15,532 nt of DNA from assembly GCA_900550335.1 (NCBI GenBank), contig URRU01000022.1, positions 1 to 15,532 on the forward strand, written 5' to 3'. Under the pieces are notes generated by a model. That model ran no database searches. It was not told the origin of the DNA and saw only the letters and a program-made list of their open reading frames with translations. Positions within the stretch are counted from its first letter, which is position 1; every line of letters begins with the position of its first letter. Made by a program: the position numbers and the translations under genes. The DNA is from an uncultured Clostridium sp. (GTDB taxonomy: Bacteria; Bacillota; Clostridia; Peptostreptococcales; Peptostreptococcaceae). Below, one piece after another: positions 1 to 9,241 of this stretch.

Positions 1-75
1 AAAATAAAAGTAAAAAGCCGTTTAATTAGTGTTATAATAAACAAGACACTAAAAAAAATGCTATTTACTTTATTT

Positions 76-103
76 TTGAAAATATAAATGATATTCTTAT
101 AAG
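76..103 (+). promoter_or_regulatory. Candidate promoter upstream of pyc
   Basis: TTGAAA at 76-81 and TATAAG at 98-103 are separated by 16 bp, a plausible vegetative promoter. A second TATAAT lies at 158-163, but its upstream hexamer is poor. The region is so AT-rich that either could occur by chance. Nothing else was recognised in 1-230 apart from the GGGGGA ribosome-binding site just before pyc. Confidence 0.3.
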
Positions 104-230
104 AAAGTGAGTAACAAATAACTAATATATAAAAAATTACACTTTAGATTTATATAGTATAATCTAATATTTTATAAAAGGTTAAAAGTGATATTATCAA
201 TTTAAGATTAAATAAAGGGGGAATAATCTG

Positions 231-3200
231 ATGACTAAAAAGTTTAATAAAATACTTGTGGCTAACAGAGGTGAAATAGCTATAAGAATATTTAGAGCAT
301 GTTCAGAGTTAGGAATTAAAAGTGTAGGTATATACAGTAAAGAAGATAAATATGGATTATTCAGAACTAAAGCTGATGAATCTTACTTAATAGGAGAAGG
401 AAAAGGTCCTATAGATGCATATCTTGATATTGATGGGATAATAGCTCTTGCTAAAAGAAAGAAAGTAGATGCTATACATCCTGGATATGGATTCTTAGCT
501 GAAAATGCAGAATTTGCTAGAAAATGTGAAGAAAATGGAATAACATTCATAGGTCCATCTTCAGAAATAATGGATCTTATGGGAGATAAAATAAATTCTA
601 AAAAAATAGCTCACGAGGTAAATGTACAGACTATACCTGGTGTAGAAAAAGCTATAAAATCTACAGCTGAAGCTAAAGAAGTTGCTGCACAGATAGGTTA
701 TCCAGTAATGATAAAAGCTTCTAACGGTGGTGGCGGGAGAGGTATGAGAATCGTTCACCGTGAAGAAGACCTAGAATTAGAATATGAAACAGCTTGTAGT
801 GAATCAAGAAAAGCATTTGGTGAAGATATAATATTCATAGAAAAATATATAGAAGATCCAAAACATATAGAAGTACAGATATTAGGTGACCAGTATGGAA
901 ACTTAGTACATCTTTATGAAAGAGACTGCTCTGTACAGAGAAGACATCAGAAAATAATAGAATACGCACCAGCATTCTCTTTAAGTGAAAAAACTAGACA
1001 GGAAATATGTGCTGATGCAGTAAAACTTGCTAAACACGTTGGCTACTCAAGTGCAGGTACATTAGAATTCCTTGTTGATAAACATGGAAACCACTATTTC
1101 ATAGAAATGAACACAAGAATACAGGTTGAACACACTGTATCTGAAATGGTAACAGGAATAGATATAGTTCAGAGTCAGATATTAGTTGCAGAAGGATATT
1201 CTTTAGATAGCCCTGAAATAGACATAAAATCTCAGGATGACGTACAGCTTAGAGGATACTCTATACAGTGTCGTGTTACTACTGAAGACCCTAAAAACAA
1301 CTTCATGCCTGACACAGGAAAAATACAGGTATACAGAACTGGTTCAGGATTTGGTATAAGACTTGACGGTGGAAATGGATTTACAGGTGCAAATATAAGC
1401 CCATACTACGACAGCTTACTTGTTAAAACAATTTCTTATGATAGAACATTCAAAGGAGCTATAAACAAAACTCTAAGATCTATAAAAGAAATGAGAGTTA
1501 GAGGGGTTAAAACAAATGTAGGATTCCTTGTAAACGTACTTAACAACCCTCAGTTTGAAAAAGGTCTATGCTCAACTAAATTCATAGATGAAAATCCAGA
1601 ACTATTTGATATACAGGAAAGTAAAGACAGAGGAACTAAACTATTACAGTACATAGGAAACGTAATAGTAAATGAAAATAAATGTGCAGAAAAACCAAGA
1701 TTTGATGCATTACACGAGCCAGACTTATCAAGAGAAGTTCCTATAATAGAAGGAAGTAAAGCTAAATTTGAAAGACTAGGCAAAAAAGCATACATAGAAG
1801 GAATAGCAAACGATAAAAAAGTATTATTAACTGATACAACTATGCGTGATGCTCATCAGTCATTATTAGCTACTAGATTTAGAACTAATGACTTCTTAAA
1901 TGTAGCAGAAGCAACTGATAAATATCAGAAAGACTTATTCTCACTTGAAATGTGGGGTGGAGCTACATACGATGTTGCATACAGATTCTTAAAAGAATCT
2001 CCATGGAAGAGACTTCAGAAATTAAGAGAAGCTATACCAGATATAAACTTCCAGATGCTACTAAGAGCTTCTAACGCTGTTGGATACAAAAACTATCCAG
2101 ACAATGTAATAGAAGAATTCATAAAAGCATCTGCAAGAGAAGGAATAGACGTATTTAGAATATTCGACTCATTAAACTGGGTAGAAAACATGAAACCATC
2201 TATAACAACAGCTCTAGAAACTGGAAAAATAGTAGAAGGGACAATGTGCTACACAGGAGATATATTAGATAAGAGTAAATCTAAATATAACTTAGAATAC
2301 TACATAAAAATGGCTAAAGAATTAGAAGCATTAGGTTCTGATATAATAGCAATAAAAGACATGTCAGGTCTATTAAAACCTTATGCTGCATATACTTTAG
2401 TAAAAGAACTTAAAAAAGAAGTAAAAGCTCCTATACATCTACATACACACGATACAAGTGGAAATGGTGTTGCACTTTGCTTAATGGCATCAGAAGCAGG
2501 AGTAGATATAATAGACTGTGCATTAGAATCAATGGCAGGATTAACAAGTCAGCCTTCTCTAAATGCTATAGTTGAAGCATTAAAACACACAGAAAGAGAC
2601 ACAGGAATAGACTTATACGGATATGATCAGCTTGGAAGATACTACAAAGACTTAAGAAAAGTATACAAAAGATTTGAATCAGATCTTACAAACTCTTGTG
2701 CAGAAATATACAACTTCGAAATACCGGGTGGACAGTACACTAACTTAAAACCTCAGGCAGACAGCTTAGGATTAGTAGGTAGATTTGATGAAGTAAAAGA
2801 AAACTACAAAGTTGCAAATGAAATAGTTGGAGATATAATAAAAGTTACTCCATCATCAAAAGTAGTTGGGGACTTAGCAATATTCATGTCTAAAAACAAC
2901 TTAACAAAAGAAAACATATACGAAGAAGGAAAACACCTTGCATTCCCAGACTCAGTAGTTGACTACTGCAAAGGTATGATAGGACAGCCAGAAGGTGGAG
3001 TACCAAAAGAATTATCAGAAGTAGTACTAAAAGGTGAGGAAGCTATAACTGTAAGACCAGGTTCACTTCTACCACCAGAAGATTTCGATGCTATAAAACA
3101 GCACTTAAAAGAAAAATTCGAATTAAAAGAAGTAACAGACCTTCAGGCAATAAGTTATGCATTATATCCAAAAGTATATGAAGAATACTTAACACATATA

Positions 3201-3674
3201 CAGGAATACAATGAAATATCTAAACTAGAAAGTGATGTATTCTTCTATGGATTAAACAAAAATGAAGAATGTGAAGTTGAAATAGAAGAAGGTAAAAACT
3301 TAACTATAAGACTTACTGATATAGGAGATGTTAAAGATGACGGATTCAGAACTGTTGATTTCGAATTAAACGGAATGATGAGATCTGTTGAAATCAAAGA
3401 TAACAACTTCTCAGGAACTATAAACCATGTTGAAAAAGCTGACATGGGAGACCCACTTCAGATAGGTGCAAGTATACCAGGTAAAGTGGTTAAACTTCTT
3501 GTAAAAGAAGGAGATGAAGTAACTAAGAACCAGCCATTAATAGTAATAGAAGCTATGAAAATGGAAACTAACATAGTTGCTAAGACTGATGGTGTAATAA
3601 AATCTATCAAAGTTGCAGATGGTGATATGGTAATAGACAAACAGTTACTGATGATAATGAAAGAAGCAGAATAA
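231..3674 (+). CDS. pyc: Pyruvate carboxylase (biotin-dependent)
   Basis: This cytoplasmic enzyme carboxylates pyruvate to oxaloacetate using ATP, bicarbonate and a covalently bound biotin, feeding the TCA branch and aspartate synthesis. At 1147 aa it is full length for the single-chain form. Domains in order are the biotin carboxylase (from about residue 5, ATP-grasp glycine loop GGGGRGM at 166-172, and EMNTRIQVEHTVSEMVTG), the carboxyltransferase (DTTMRDAHQ at 535-543, with K709 in the AIKDMSG segment as the expected metal-site carboxylated lysine), and a C-terminal biotinyl domain with AMKM, where K1110 is the biotin attachment site. The ATG start follows an AAAGGGGGA Shine-Dalgarno site at 8-9 nt. 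A terminator directly downstream suggests a monocistronic unit. Codon use is strongly biased to AAA, GAA, ATA and AGA. Identification is secure. Confidence 0.98.
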   Translation: MTKKFNKILVANRGEIAIRIFRACSELGIKSVGIYSKEDKYGLFRTKADESYLIGEGKGPIDAYLDIDGIIALAKRKKVDAIHPGYGFLAENAEFARKCEENGITFIGPSSEIMDLMGDKINSKKIAHEVNVQTIPGVEKAIKSTAEAKEVAAQIGYPVMIKASNGGGGRGMRIVHREEDLELEYETACSESRKAFGEDIIFIEKYIEDPKHIEVQILGDQYGNLVHLYERDCSVQRRHQKIIEYAPAFSLSEKTRQEICADAVKLAKHVGYSSAGTLEFLVDKHGNHYFIEMNTRIQVEHTVSEMVTGIDIVQSQILVAEGYSLDSPEIDIKSQDDVQLRGYSIQCRVTTEDPKNNFMPDTGKIQVYRTGSGFGIRLDGGNGFTGANISPYYDSLLVKTISYDRTFKGAINKTLRSIKEMRVRGVKTNVGFLVNVLNNPQFEKGLCSTKFIDENPELFDIQESKDRGTKLLQYIGNVIVNENKCAEKPRFDALHEPDLSREVPIIEGSKAKFERLGKKAYIEGIANDKKVLLTDTTMRDAHQSLLATRFRTNDFLNVAEATDKYQKDLFSLEMWGGATYDVAYRFLKESPWKRLQKLREAIPDINFQMLLRASNAVGYKNYPDNVIEEFIKASAREGIDVFRIFDSLNWVENMKPSITTALETGKIVEGTMCYTGDILDKSKSKYNLEYYIKMAKELEALGSDIIAIKDMSGLLKPYAAYTLVKELKKEVKAPIHLHTHDTSGNGVALCLMASEAGVDIIDCALESMAGLTSQPSLNAIVEALKHTERDTGIDLYGYDQLGRYYKDLRKVYKRFESDLTNSCAEIYNFEIPGGQYTNLKPQADSLGLVGRFDEVKENYKVANEIVGDIIKVTPSSKVVGDLAIFMSKNNLTKENIYEEGKHLAFPDSVVDYCKGMIGQPEGGVPKELSEVVLKGEEAITVRPGSLLPPEDFDAIKQHLKEKFELKEVTDLQAISYALYPKVYEEYLTHIQEYNEISKLESDVFFYGLNKNEECEVEIEEGKNLTIRLTDIGDVKDDGFRTVDFELNGMMRSVEIKDNNFSGTINHVEKADMGDPLQIGASIPGKVVKLLVKEGDEVTKNQPLIVIEAMKMETNIVAKTDGVIKSIKVADGDMVIDKQLLMIMKEAE

Positions 3675-3696
3675 TTTAATAAAAAATAATATATCT

Positions 3697-3739
3697 AGGG
3701 GATAAGTTATTAAACTTATTCCCTATTTTTATTTTTTTT
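3697..3739 (+). terminator. Rho-independent terminator of pyc
   Basis: An inverted repeat (AGGGGATAAGTT against AACTTATTCCCT, one G-U pair, 4-nt loop) is followed by a T-rich tract to 3739. It lies 23 nt after the pyc stop codon. Confidence 0.85.
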
Positions 3740-3757
3740 GAATATAATATATATAAC

Positions 3758-3821
3758 ATTGTTATAAGTAAAACTTAGATAAAAAATAATAATATTGTCA
3801 TAGGAAAAACTTAGATAAAAA
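3758..3821 (+). repeat. 28-nt direct repeat upstream of the flavodoxin gene
   Basis: Two copies, at 3758-3785 and 3794-3821, match at 25 of 28 positions and share the core AAAACTTAGATAAAAA. They sit about 75-140 bp upstream of the flavodoxin start. A TATAAT at 3851-3856 lies between them and the gene, so a paired regulator site is possible. I do not recognise the motif, and a local duplication is equally possible. Confidence 0.45.
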
Positions 3822-3895
3822 GATTTTAAAACATAATTATTAAAAAGTGATATAATTTAGTTAATAAAATTATTAATAGAAAAGAGGAATTTAAT

Positions 3896-4396
3896 ATGAG
3901 TTATTCAGTTGTTTATGCGACATCTACAGGAAATACAAAACTATTAGCAGATAATGTAGCAGAGGTACTAGGTTCAGAATGTGTTTATTTTGGGCAGCCA
4001 GATGAAAAAGCAAAAGAATCAGATGTAATATTTGTAGGATTTTGGACAGATAAGGGAACTTGTAATGAAGAAATAAAAGAATTTATAACAGGTTTAAAAG
4101 ACAAAAAAGTAGTATTATTTGGCTCAGCTGGTGCTGGAAGTGAAGATTATCTAAATAAGGTGTTAAATAATGTAAAAGGCGAATTAGATGAAAGTTGCGA
4201 GGTAGTAGCTGAATTTATGTGTCAGGGAAAGATGCAACAGAATGTGAAAGCTAGATACGAACGTATGCTAGAAGAAAAACCAGGAGACGAACAAATACTA
4301 AGTTTAATTAAAAACTTTGAAGAAGCTTTAAATCACCCTAATGAAGACGATTTAGCTAGACTTAAAAATACAGTTAAAAAAGCCATTGAGAAATAA
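3896..4396 (+). CDS. Flavodoxin family protein (small FMN electron carrier)
   Basis: This is a 166-aa single-domain flavodoxin, expected to bind FMN non-covalently and shuttle electrons in the cytoplasm. The phosphate-binding loop STGNTK is at residues 10-15. The second flavin-contact region is FVGFWTDKGTC (about 46-56), with aromatic F49 and W50 near the isoalloxazine site, and GSAGAGS (77-82) resembles the third loop. This pattern fits the group with a GFWTDKGTC segment (Flavodoxin_3-like; some members are called BilS). No bilirubin reductase gene is adjacent, so I do not assign that role. The ATG follows an AAAGAGG site at about 8 nt, with a TATAAT at 3851-3856 upstream. It is flanked by terminators or long AT-rich gaps, so it is probably transcribed alone. 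The physiological partner is unknown. Confidence 0.85.
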   Translation: MSYSVVYATSTGNTKLLADNVAEVLGSECVYFGQPDEKAKESDVIFVGFWTDKGTCNEEIKEFITGLKDKKVVLFGSAGAGSEDYLNKVLNNVKGELDESCEVVAEFMCQGKMQQNVKARYERMLEEKPGDEQILSLIKNFEEALNHPNEDDLARLKNTVKKAIEK

Positions 4397-4591
4397 AAAT
4401 TTATTATAAAATAACAAAAAATTAATTGGTAAAAATATTTTTCAAAAAAGTTAAAAAATTTTTAAAATAAAAGAGGAAAACGTATTTATATATAGAATTT
4501 AATACATTGTAGAGTTGTTCTTCGACTTTATTCAAAAGGCAAATTATTTTATAAAATTAAAAAATTACTATTCTCAAAGGTGGGTGTTCAT

Positions 4592-6517
4592 ATGAAAGTA
4601 TATGATAGCAAAATGATAAGAAATGTAGCAATATTAGGTCACAGTGGATGTGGGAAAACAAATCTTATAGAAACAATATCTCACGTAGCAAACACAAAAA
4701 AAATACCTAAACTTACTGCAAAAGCAAATATGACTTATAGTATGGGTCTTATTCCTATAGAATATGACGACTATAAATTCAATTTACTGGACACTCCAGG
4801 TTATTCTGATTTCAGTGGTGATGTTATATCAGCTCTAAAAGTATGTGATTTAGCTGTTATAGTAATAGATGCAACAGATCCATTACAGGTAGGAACTGAA
4901 AAAGCTATAGAGCTTACTGAAGGAATACCAAAATTAATGTTTATAAATAAAATAGATAATGAAAAAGCTAGATATAAAGACGTTATAGAAATGCTAAACG
5001 GAAAATTCGCACATAAAATAATAGCTATGATAAGTCCAATATACAAAGATAAAAAATTCTGTGGACTACACAATGTTTTTGAAAATGTAGACGACTTAGA
5101 AGGCGAATTCAAAGAACAGGCAATAAGCATGAAAGAAGCTCTTATGGAATTAATAGCTGAAACTGATGATGAAACTTTAGAAAAATACTTCAGTGGAGAA
5201 GAATTAACTAAAGAAGAAATACAGAAAGGTATAATCATAGGAGTTCACAAAGGCGACATAATACCAGTTATATCTGGATCAACTATAAACAATGTAGGAA
5301 CAAAAGAAATAATAGAAACTATATCAAGTTATATAGAACCTACATATCTTGACAATGAAAGTCCATTTAAAGGACAGGTATTCAAAACTGTAGTAGACCC
5401 ATTCGTAGGAAAAATATCTTATATAAAAATAGTTCAGGGTACAGTTAAGAAAGAAACAGAAGTATACAATCTAAACAGAGAAGTTAAAGATAGATTAGCT
5501 AATATATACTCTATAAACGGAAGCGAACTTATAGAGCTTGAATCAGCAAAAGCAGGAGATATAATAATAGTTGCTAAATCTCCAACATTAAAAACAGGAG
5601 ATACTATCTCTACTTGCAAAGATGAAATACCAGAAGATGAAATAAACTTCCCTAAACCACAGATATACTACGCTGTTAGTCCTAAAAATAAAAACGACGA
5701 TGAAAAAGTTGGAACAATATTATCAAAACTAACAGAAGAAGATCCGACTCTTGACTTCTACAGAAATGCTGAAACAAAACAGGCTCTTCTAGGTGGACAG
5801 GGTGAACTTCATCTAAAAACTGTAATAAATAAAATGAAAGATAAATTCGGTACAGAAGTAGAACTTAGCGACCTTAAAGTTGCATATAGAGAAACAATAA
5901 AAGGTAAATCAGATGTTCAAGGAAAACATAAAAAACAGTCTGGTGGACATGGACAGTACGGAGATGTAAAAATCAGATTTGAAAGAAGTGATAAAGAATT
6001 TGAATTTGATGAAGAAATATTCGGTGGTTCAGTTCCAAAACAGTACATACCAGCAGTTGAAAAAGGACTAAAAGAAAGTATGGTAAAAGGTATACTAGCA
6101 GGATACCCAGTATGCAATATAAAAGCTACTCTTTATGATGGTTCTTATCACGATGTTGACTCTTCTGAAATGGCATTCAAGATGGCAGCTTCAATAGCAT
6201 TCAAAAAAGGTATGGAAGAAGCACAGCCAGTACTTCTTGAACCAATCATGAAACTTACTATAACAATACCAGATGAATACATGGGAGATGTTATGGGAGA
6301 TATAAATAAAAGAAGAGGTAAAATACTAGGTATGGAACCTACTGACAATGGAAAACAGTTATTAATAGCTGAAGCTCCTCAGGCTGAAACATTCAAGTAT
6401 GCAATAGATTTAAGAGCTATGACTCAGGGTAGAGGATACTTTGAAATGGAATTTGCTAGATATGCAGAAGTTCCTAACCAGATAGCTGAAAAAATAGTTG
6501 CAGCAGCTAAAAAATAA
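4592..6517 (+). CDS. Elongation factor G-like translational GTPase
   Basis: This has the five-domain layout of EF-G. The GTPase domain carries P-loop GHSGCGKT (16-23), DTPGY (67-71), NKID (119-122) and SGS as the G5 element. A beta-barrel domain II (about 260-345), domain III with GGQGELHL, a domain IV containing SGGHGQYGDV and GYPV, and an EF-G C-terminal domain V (IPDEYMGDVMGDINKRRGKI) follow. It belongs to the EF-G-like (EF-G2/FusA2-type) paralogues rather than canonical FusA, since P-loop and G3 sequences differ and it is not beside rpsL/rpsG. Its exact role is unsettled in the family. Only 43 residues separate the P-loop from DTPG, because switch I is much shortened and no canonical G2 threonine segment is visible. 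A GTG at 4580 could add four residues, but it lies inside the AAAGGTGG Shine-Dalgarno site, so I chose the ATG at 4592. A strong terminator follows. Confidence 0.88.
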   Translation: MKVYDSKMIRNVAILGHSGCGKTNLIETISHVANTKKIPKLTAKANMTYSMGLIPIEYDDYKFNLLDTPGYSDFSGDVISALKVCDLAVIVIDATDPLQVGTEKAIELTEGIPKLMFINKIDNEKARYKDVIEMLNGKFAHKIIAMISPIYKDKKFCGLHNVFENVDDLEGEFKEQAISMKEALMELIAETDDETLEKYFSGEELTKEEIQKGIIIGVHKGDIIPVISGSTINNVGTKEIIETISSYIEPTYLDNESPFKGQVFKTVVDPFVGKISYIKIVQGTVKKETEVYNLNREVKDRLANIYSINGSELIELESAKAGDIIIVAKSPTLKTGDTISTCKDEIPEDEINFPKPQIYYAVSPKNKNDDEKVGTILSKLTEEDPTLDFYRNAETKQALLGGQGELHLKTVINKMKDKFGTEVELSDLKVAYRETIKGKSDVQGKHKKQSGGHGQYGDVKIRFERSDKEFEFDEEIFGGSVPKQYIPAVEKGLKESMVKGILAGYPVCNIKATLYDGSYHDVDSSEMAFKMAASIAFKKGMEEAQPVLLEPIMKLTITIPDEYMGDVMGDINKRRGKILGMEPTDNGKQLLIAEAPQAETFKYAIDLRAMTQGRGYFEMEFARYAEVPNQIAEKIVAAAKK

Positions 6518-6561
6518 AACTAATTGAACAAAAAACTTGTAGTTTAACATAATATTTTAAG

Positions 6562-6608
6562 ATATTGTCCTATATATATGATAAAATTATATAGGACAAT
6601 ATTTTTTT
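6562..6608 (+). terminator. Rho-independent terminator after the EF-G-like gene
   Basis: A perfect 15-bp stem (ATATTGTCCTATATA with its complement) encloses an 11-nt loop and runs directly into seven Ts. It ends about 40 nt before radA, so radA needs a promoter overlapping this region or read-through. Confidence 0.92.
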
Positions 6609-6648
6609 GTAGAAATATTTGTAGAAATACAGAAGAAGGAAATTTATA

Positions 6649-8028
6649 ATGGCAAAAATAAAAACAAAATACGTATGTCAGTCATGTGGATATGAAAATC
6701 CAAAATGGCTTGGAAAATGTCCAGAATGTATGAAATGGAATACATTTGTGGAGGAAATAGAAGATAAAAGTACTAAAAGTAATAATAGAGAAACTTTTGT
6801 AATAGATAAATCATCACAGAAACCTGTAAATATAAATTCAATAACAATAAAACATGAGGAGAGATTCTCTAGTGGAATAAACGAGTTAAACAGAGTATTA
6901 GGCGGTGGAATAGTTAGAGGTTCACTTGTGCTTGTAGGTGGAGATCCAGGAATTGGAAAATCTACACTACTTCTACAGGTATCTGAAAGTGTTGCACAAT
7001 CGGGAAAGAAAGTGCTATATATATCAGGAGAAGAGTCAGAATCTCAGATAAAAATGAGAGCTGAAAGATTAAATGCTAAATCAGAAAATTTATATATAAT
7101 GGCAGAAAATAATTTAAATATTATAGAACATCATTTAGAAGGGTTTGACCCAGACCTTATAATATTAGACTCTATACAGACTGTATTTACACCGGATATA
7201 GCTTCGGCACCGGGTACAGTGAGTCAGATAAAAGAGGGTACTTCAAGATTTATGAGGATTTCCAAAAAAATGGGAATATCTACATTTGTAGTTGGCCATG
7301 TTACAAAAGAAGGCTCTCTTGCAGGGCCAAAAATAATGGAGCATATGGTTGATACAGTACTTTATTTTGAAGGTGAAAGATATAATACGTACAGACTTGT
7401 AAGAGCTGTAAAAAATAGATTCGGTTCTACTAATGAACTAGGTGTATTTGAAATGAGTGAAAAAGGACTTCAAGAACTTGAAAATCCTTCAAAGGCTCTT
7501 ATTTCAGAAAAACCAGAAGATGCATCTGGCTCTGTAATAGTATCTACTGTAGAGGGTACAAGACCGATGTTACTTGAACTTCAGGCACTTGTATCTCCTA
7601 CTAGCTTTGGTATACCTAGAAGAACAGCAACAGGTATAGATTTTAATAGGGTAAATCTATTACTTGCTGTACTTGAAAAAAGAGCAGGAATGCAGATACA
7701 AAATCAAGATGTATATTTAAATATAGTTGGTGGAATAAAAATAAACGAGCCATCTATGGATTTAGGTGTGATACTAGCTGTTGCATCTGGATTTAGAAAT
7801 ATACCGATAAGCGGAGAGGTAGCTGTTACTGGAGAAGTTGGACTTACAGGAGAAATAAGAGGTGTAAGCTACATTGAAAAAAGAATATCTGAGTGTAGAA
7901 AACTAGGATTTAAAAAAATAATAATTCCAAAATCAAACTATGAATCTGTAAAAGATGTAAAAGGAATAGAAATATGGCCGGTTGAAAATGTAAGACAGGC
8001 TATAAATATGGTATTGAGGGGAGAGTAG
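6649..8028 (+). CDS. radA: DNA repair protein RadA
   Basis: RadA is a RecA-like ATPase that promotes branch migration and processing of recombination intermediates. This 459-aa protein is the normal length and shows all expected parts. There is an N-terminal four-cysteine zinc finger (C10, C13, C24, C27), a RecA-type core with Walker A GDPGIGKST (98-106) and Walker B LIILD (170-174), the RadA-specific KNRFG motif (255-259), and a C-terminal Lon-protease-like domain without evident protease activity (about 285-455). The ATG follows AGAAGGA at 8 nt. disA starts 7 nt after the stop, so the two are almost certainly cotranscribed, as in other Firmicutes where DisA and RadA act together. A weak promoter (TTGAAC 6524-6529, CATAAT 6548-6553) lies upstream, but its transcript would cross the preceding terminator. 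Confidence 0.97.
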   Translation: MAKIKTKYVCQSCGYENPKWLGKCPECMKWNTFVEEIEDKSTKSNNRETFVIDKSSQKPVNINSITIKHEERFSSGINELNRVLGGGIVRGSLVLVGGDPGIGKSTLLLQVSESVAQSGKKVLYISGEESESQIKMRAERLNAKSENLYIMAENNLNIIEHHLEGFDPDLIILDSIQTVFTPDIASAPGTVSQIKEGTSRFMRISKKMGISTFVVGHVTKEGSLAGPKIMEHMVDTVLYFEGERYNTYRLVRAVKNRFGSTNELGVFEMSEKGLQELENPSKALISEKPEDASGSVIVSTVEGTRPMLLELQALVSPTSFGIPRRTATGIDFNRVNLLLAVLEKRAGMQIQNQDVYLNIVGGIKINEPSMDLGVILAVASGFRNIPISGEVAVTGEVGLTGEIRGVSYIEKRISECRKLGFKKIIIPKSNYESVKDVKGIEIWPVENVRQAINMVLRGE

Positions 8029-8035
8029 TTAGTAC

Positions 8036-9106
8036 ATGGATGTATATGTAACAGATAAAACAATGAGAAAAGAAGTACTTAAAATGATTTCTCCAGGGAC
8101 TCCTCTTAGACAGGGACTGGATAATGTCCTAAAGGCTAAAACAGGAGGACTTATTGTAATAGCTAGTGATGAAAGTGTTATGGATTTAGTAGATGGTGGA
8201 TTTGCTATACATGTTGAATACACACCATCATACCTTTATGAGCTTGCAAAAATGGACGGTGCAATAGTACTAAATTCTGATGTGGATGAGATATTATATG
8301 CAAATACGCAGCTTATTCCAGACTATTCAATAAAAACTTCTGAAACAGGGACTAGACATAGAACTGCTGAGAGGGTTGCAAAACAGACTAAGGCAATTGT
8401 AATTGCAATATCTCAGAGAAGAAATGTTATATCTGTATATAGAGGAGACCAAAAGTATGTAGTTGAGGATATATCAAAAATATTTACAAAGGCAAATCAG
8501 GCACTTCAAACACTTGAAAAATATAAATCAGTATTAGACCAAGCTGTTGCTAGTTTAAATACGTTGGAGTTTAATGGATTTGTAACTATATACGATGTGG
8601 CATTAGTACTTCAAAAAATAGAAATGGTAATGAGAGTAACGGATATAATTGAAAGTTACCTATTAGAATTAGGAGTAGAAGGTGCACTTATAAAAATGCA
8701 GCTTGAAGAACTTATGGGGAGTACAAGAGAGGACCGGGAGCTAGTATTAAAAGACTATGGAACTCAGGTATCATCTAATGAATTTAAGGAAAAATTGGCA
8801 AACCTTACAGAAGATGAGCTACTGGACTTAACAAATATAGCTAGACTTCTTGGATATACAGGTGTATCAGAAAATATGGATATGCCTATAAAAACAAAGG
8901 GATATAGAGTTCTTAATAAGATTCATAGATTACCTAGAACAATAATAGAAAACCTAGTAAATTATTTTGACAATTTCCAGGATATACTAACAGCTTCAAT
9001 AGAAGAACTTGATGAGGTTGAAGGTATCGGTGAAATAAGAGCTACTTATATTAAAAATGGACTTGTAAAAATGAAACAGTTAGCATTACTTGATAGACAT
9101 ATTTAA
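8036..9106 (+). CDS. disA: DNA integrity scanning diadenylate cyclase DisA
   Basis: DisA makes cyclic di-AMP from two ATP and stops doing so when it meets branched DNA, linking genome integrity to c-di-AMP signalling. The 356-aa length is standard. The N-terminal DAC domain has both catalytic signatures, DGA at 74-76 and GTRHRTAER at 105-113. A helical linker follows, and the C-terminus holds a helix-hairpin-helix DNA-binding region (IEELDEVEGIGEIRATYIKNG). The likely Shine-Dalgarno (GAGGGGAG, 8016-8023) lies inside the end of radA, so translation is probably coupled. The ATG lies 7 nt past the radA stop. No canonical terminator is visible after it. Confidence 0.97.
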   Translation: MDVYVTDKTMRKEVLKMISPGTPLRQGLDNVLKAKTGGLIVIASDESVMDLVDGGFAIHVEYTPSYLYELAKMDGAIVLNSDVDEILYANTQLIPDYSIKTSETGTRHRTAERVAKQTKAIVIAISQRRNVISVYRGDQKYVVEDISKIFTKANQALQTLEKYKSVLDQAVASLNTLEFNGFVTIYDVALVLQKIEMVMRVTDIIESYLLELGVEGALIKMQLEELMGSTREDRELVLKDYGTQVSSNEFKEKLANLTEDELLDLTNIARLLGYTGVSENMDMPIKTKGYRVLNKIHRLPRTIIENLVNYFDNFQDILTASIEELDEVEGIGEIRATYIKNGLVKMKQLALLDRHI

Positions 9107-9119
9107 TAGTAAAATGAAA

Positions 9120-9149
9120 TTATACAATTTATATTAAAAATGATATAAT
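9120..9149 (+). promoter_or_regulatory. Candidate distal promoter of the yacL leader
   Basis: TATAAT at 9144-9149 has TTATAC 18 bp upstream (9120-9125). The -10 is perfect but the -35 is weak. If used, the transcript would begin near 9156 and carry the inverted repeat at 9168-9217. Confidence 0.35.
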
Positions 9150-9167
9150 AGACTGAGTTAGGGAAAA

Positions 9168-9217
9168 GTGCAACAAATTTGGTGAAATTTTGGTGAAGTT
9201 TGCTATTTTTGTTGTAC
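9168..9217 (+). repeat. 10-bp inverted repeat in the yacL upstream region
   Basis: GTGCAACAAA (9168-9177) pairs with TTTGTTGTAC (9208-9217), with one G-U pair and a 30-nt spacer. The spacer holds a short tandem TTTGGTGAA duplication (period 11). The right arm coincides with the -35 of the proximal promoter. It has no T tract, so it is not a terminator. It could be an operator pair or a leader hairpin. Confidence 0.55.
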
Positions 9218-9241
9218 ATAAGTAAAAATTTAGTCTATAAT
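9212..9241 (+). promoter_or_regulatory. Probable proximal promoter of yacL
   Basis: TTGTAC (9212-9217) and TATAAT (9236-9241) are 18 bp apart, placing a start site near 9248, just before the ribosome-binding site of the PIN/TRAM gene. Confidence 0.6.

Noticed and set aside
31..53. Palindrome-like GTGTTATAATAAACAA and TAGTGT/ACACTA upstream of pyc as a Rex-type operator.
   Set aside because: It is shorter than the usual 18-bp Rex box and imperfect, so the match is too weak in AT-rich sequence.
4511..4529. Small hairpin (AGAGTTG/CGACTTT) upstream of the EF-G-like gene as a terminator or riboswitch.
   Set aside because: It has two G-U pairs, only 7 bp and no T tract, and matches no recognised element. 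The whole gap 4397-4579 otherwise shows nothing I can name.
4580..4591. GTG start four codons upstream of the EF-G-like ATG.
   Set aside because: The GTG is part of the AAAGGTGG Shine-Dalgarno site that serves the ATG at 4592.
4801..5238. Long minus-strand open frames (e.g. 145 codons opposite the EF-G-like gene, 136 codons opposite yacL, 105 opposite the radical SAM gene).
   Set aside because: They are serine/isoleucine/phenylalanine-rich mirror frames of well-identified genes, with no family motifs and no ribosome-binding sites.
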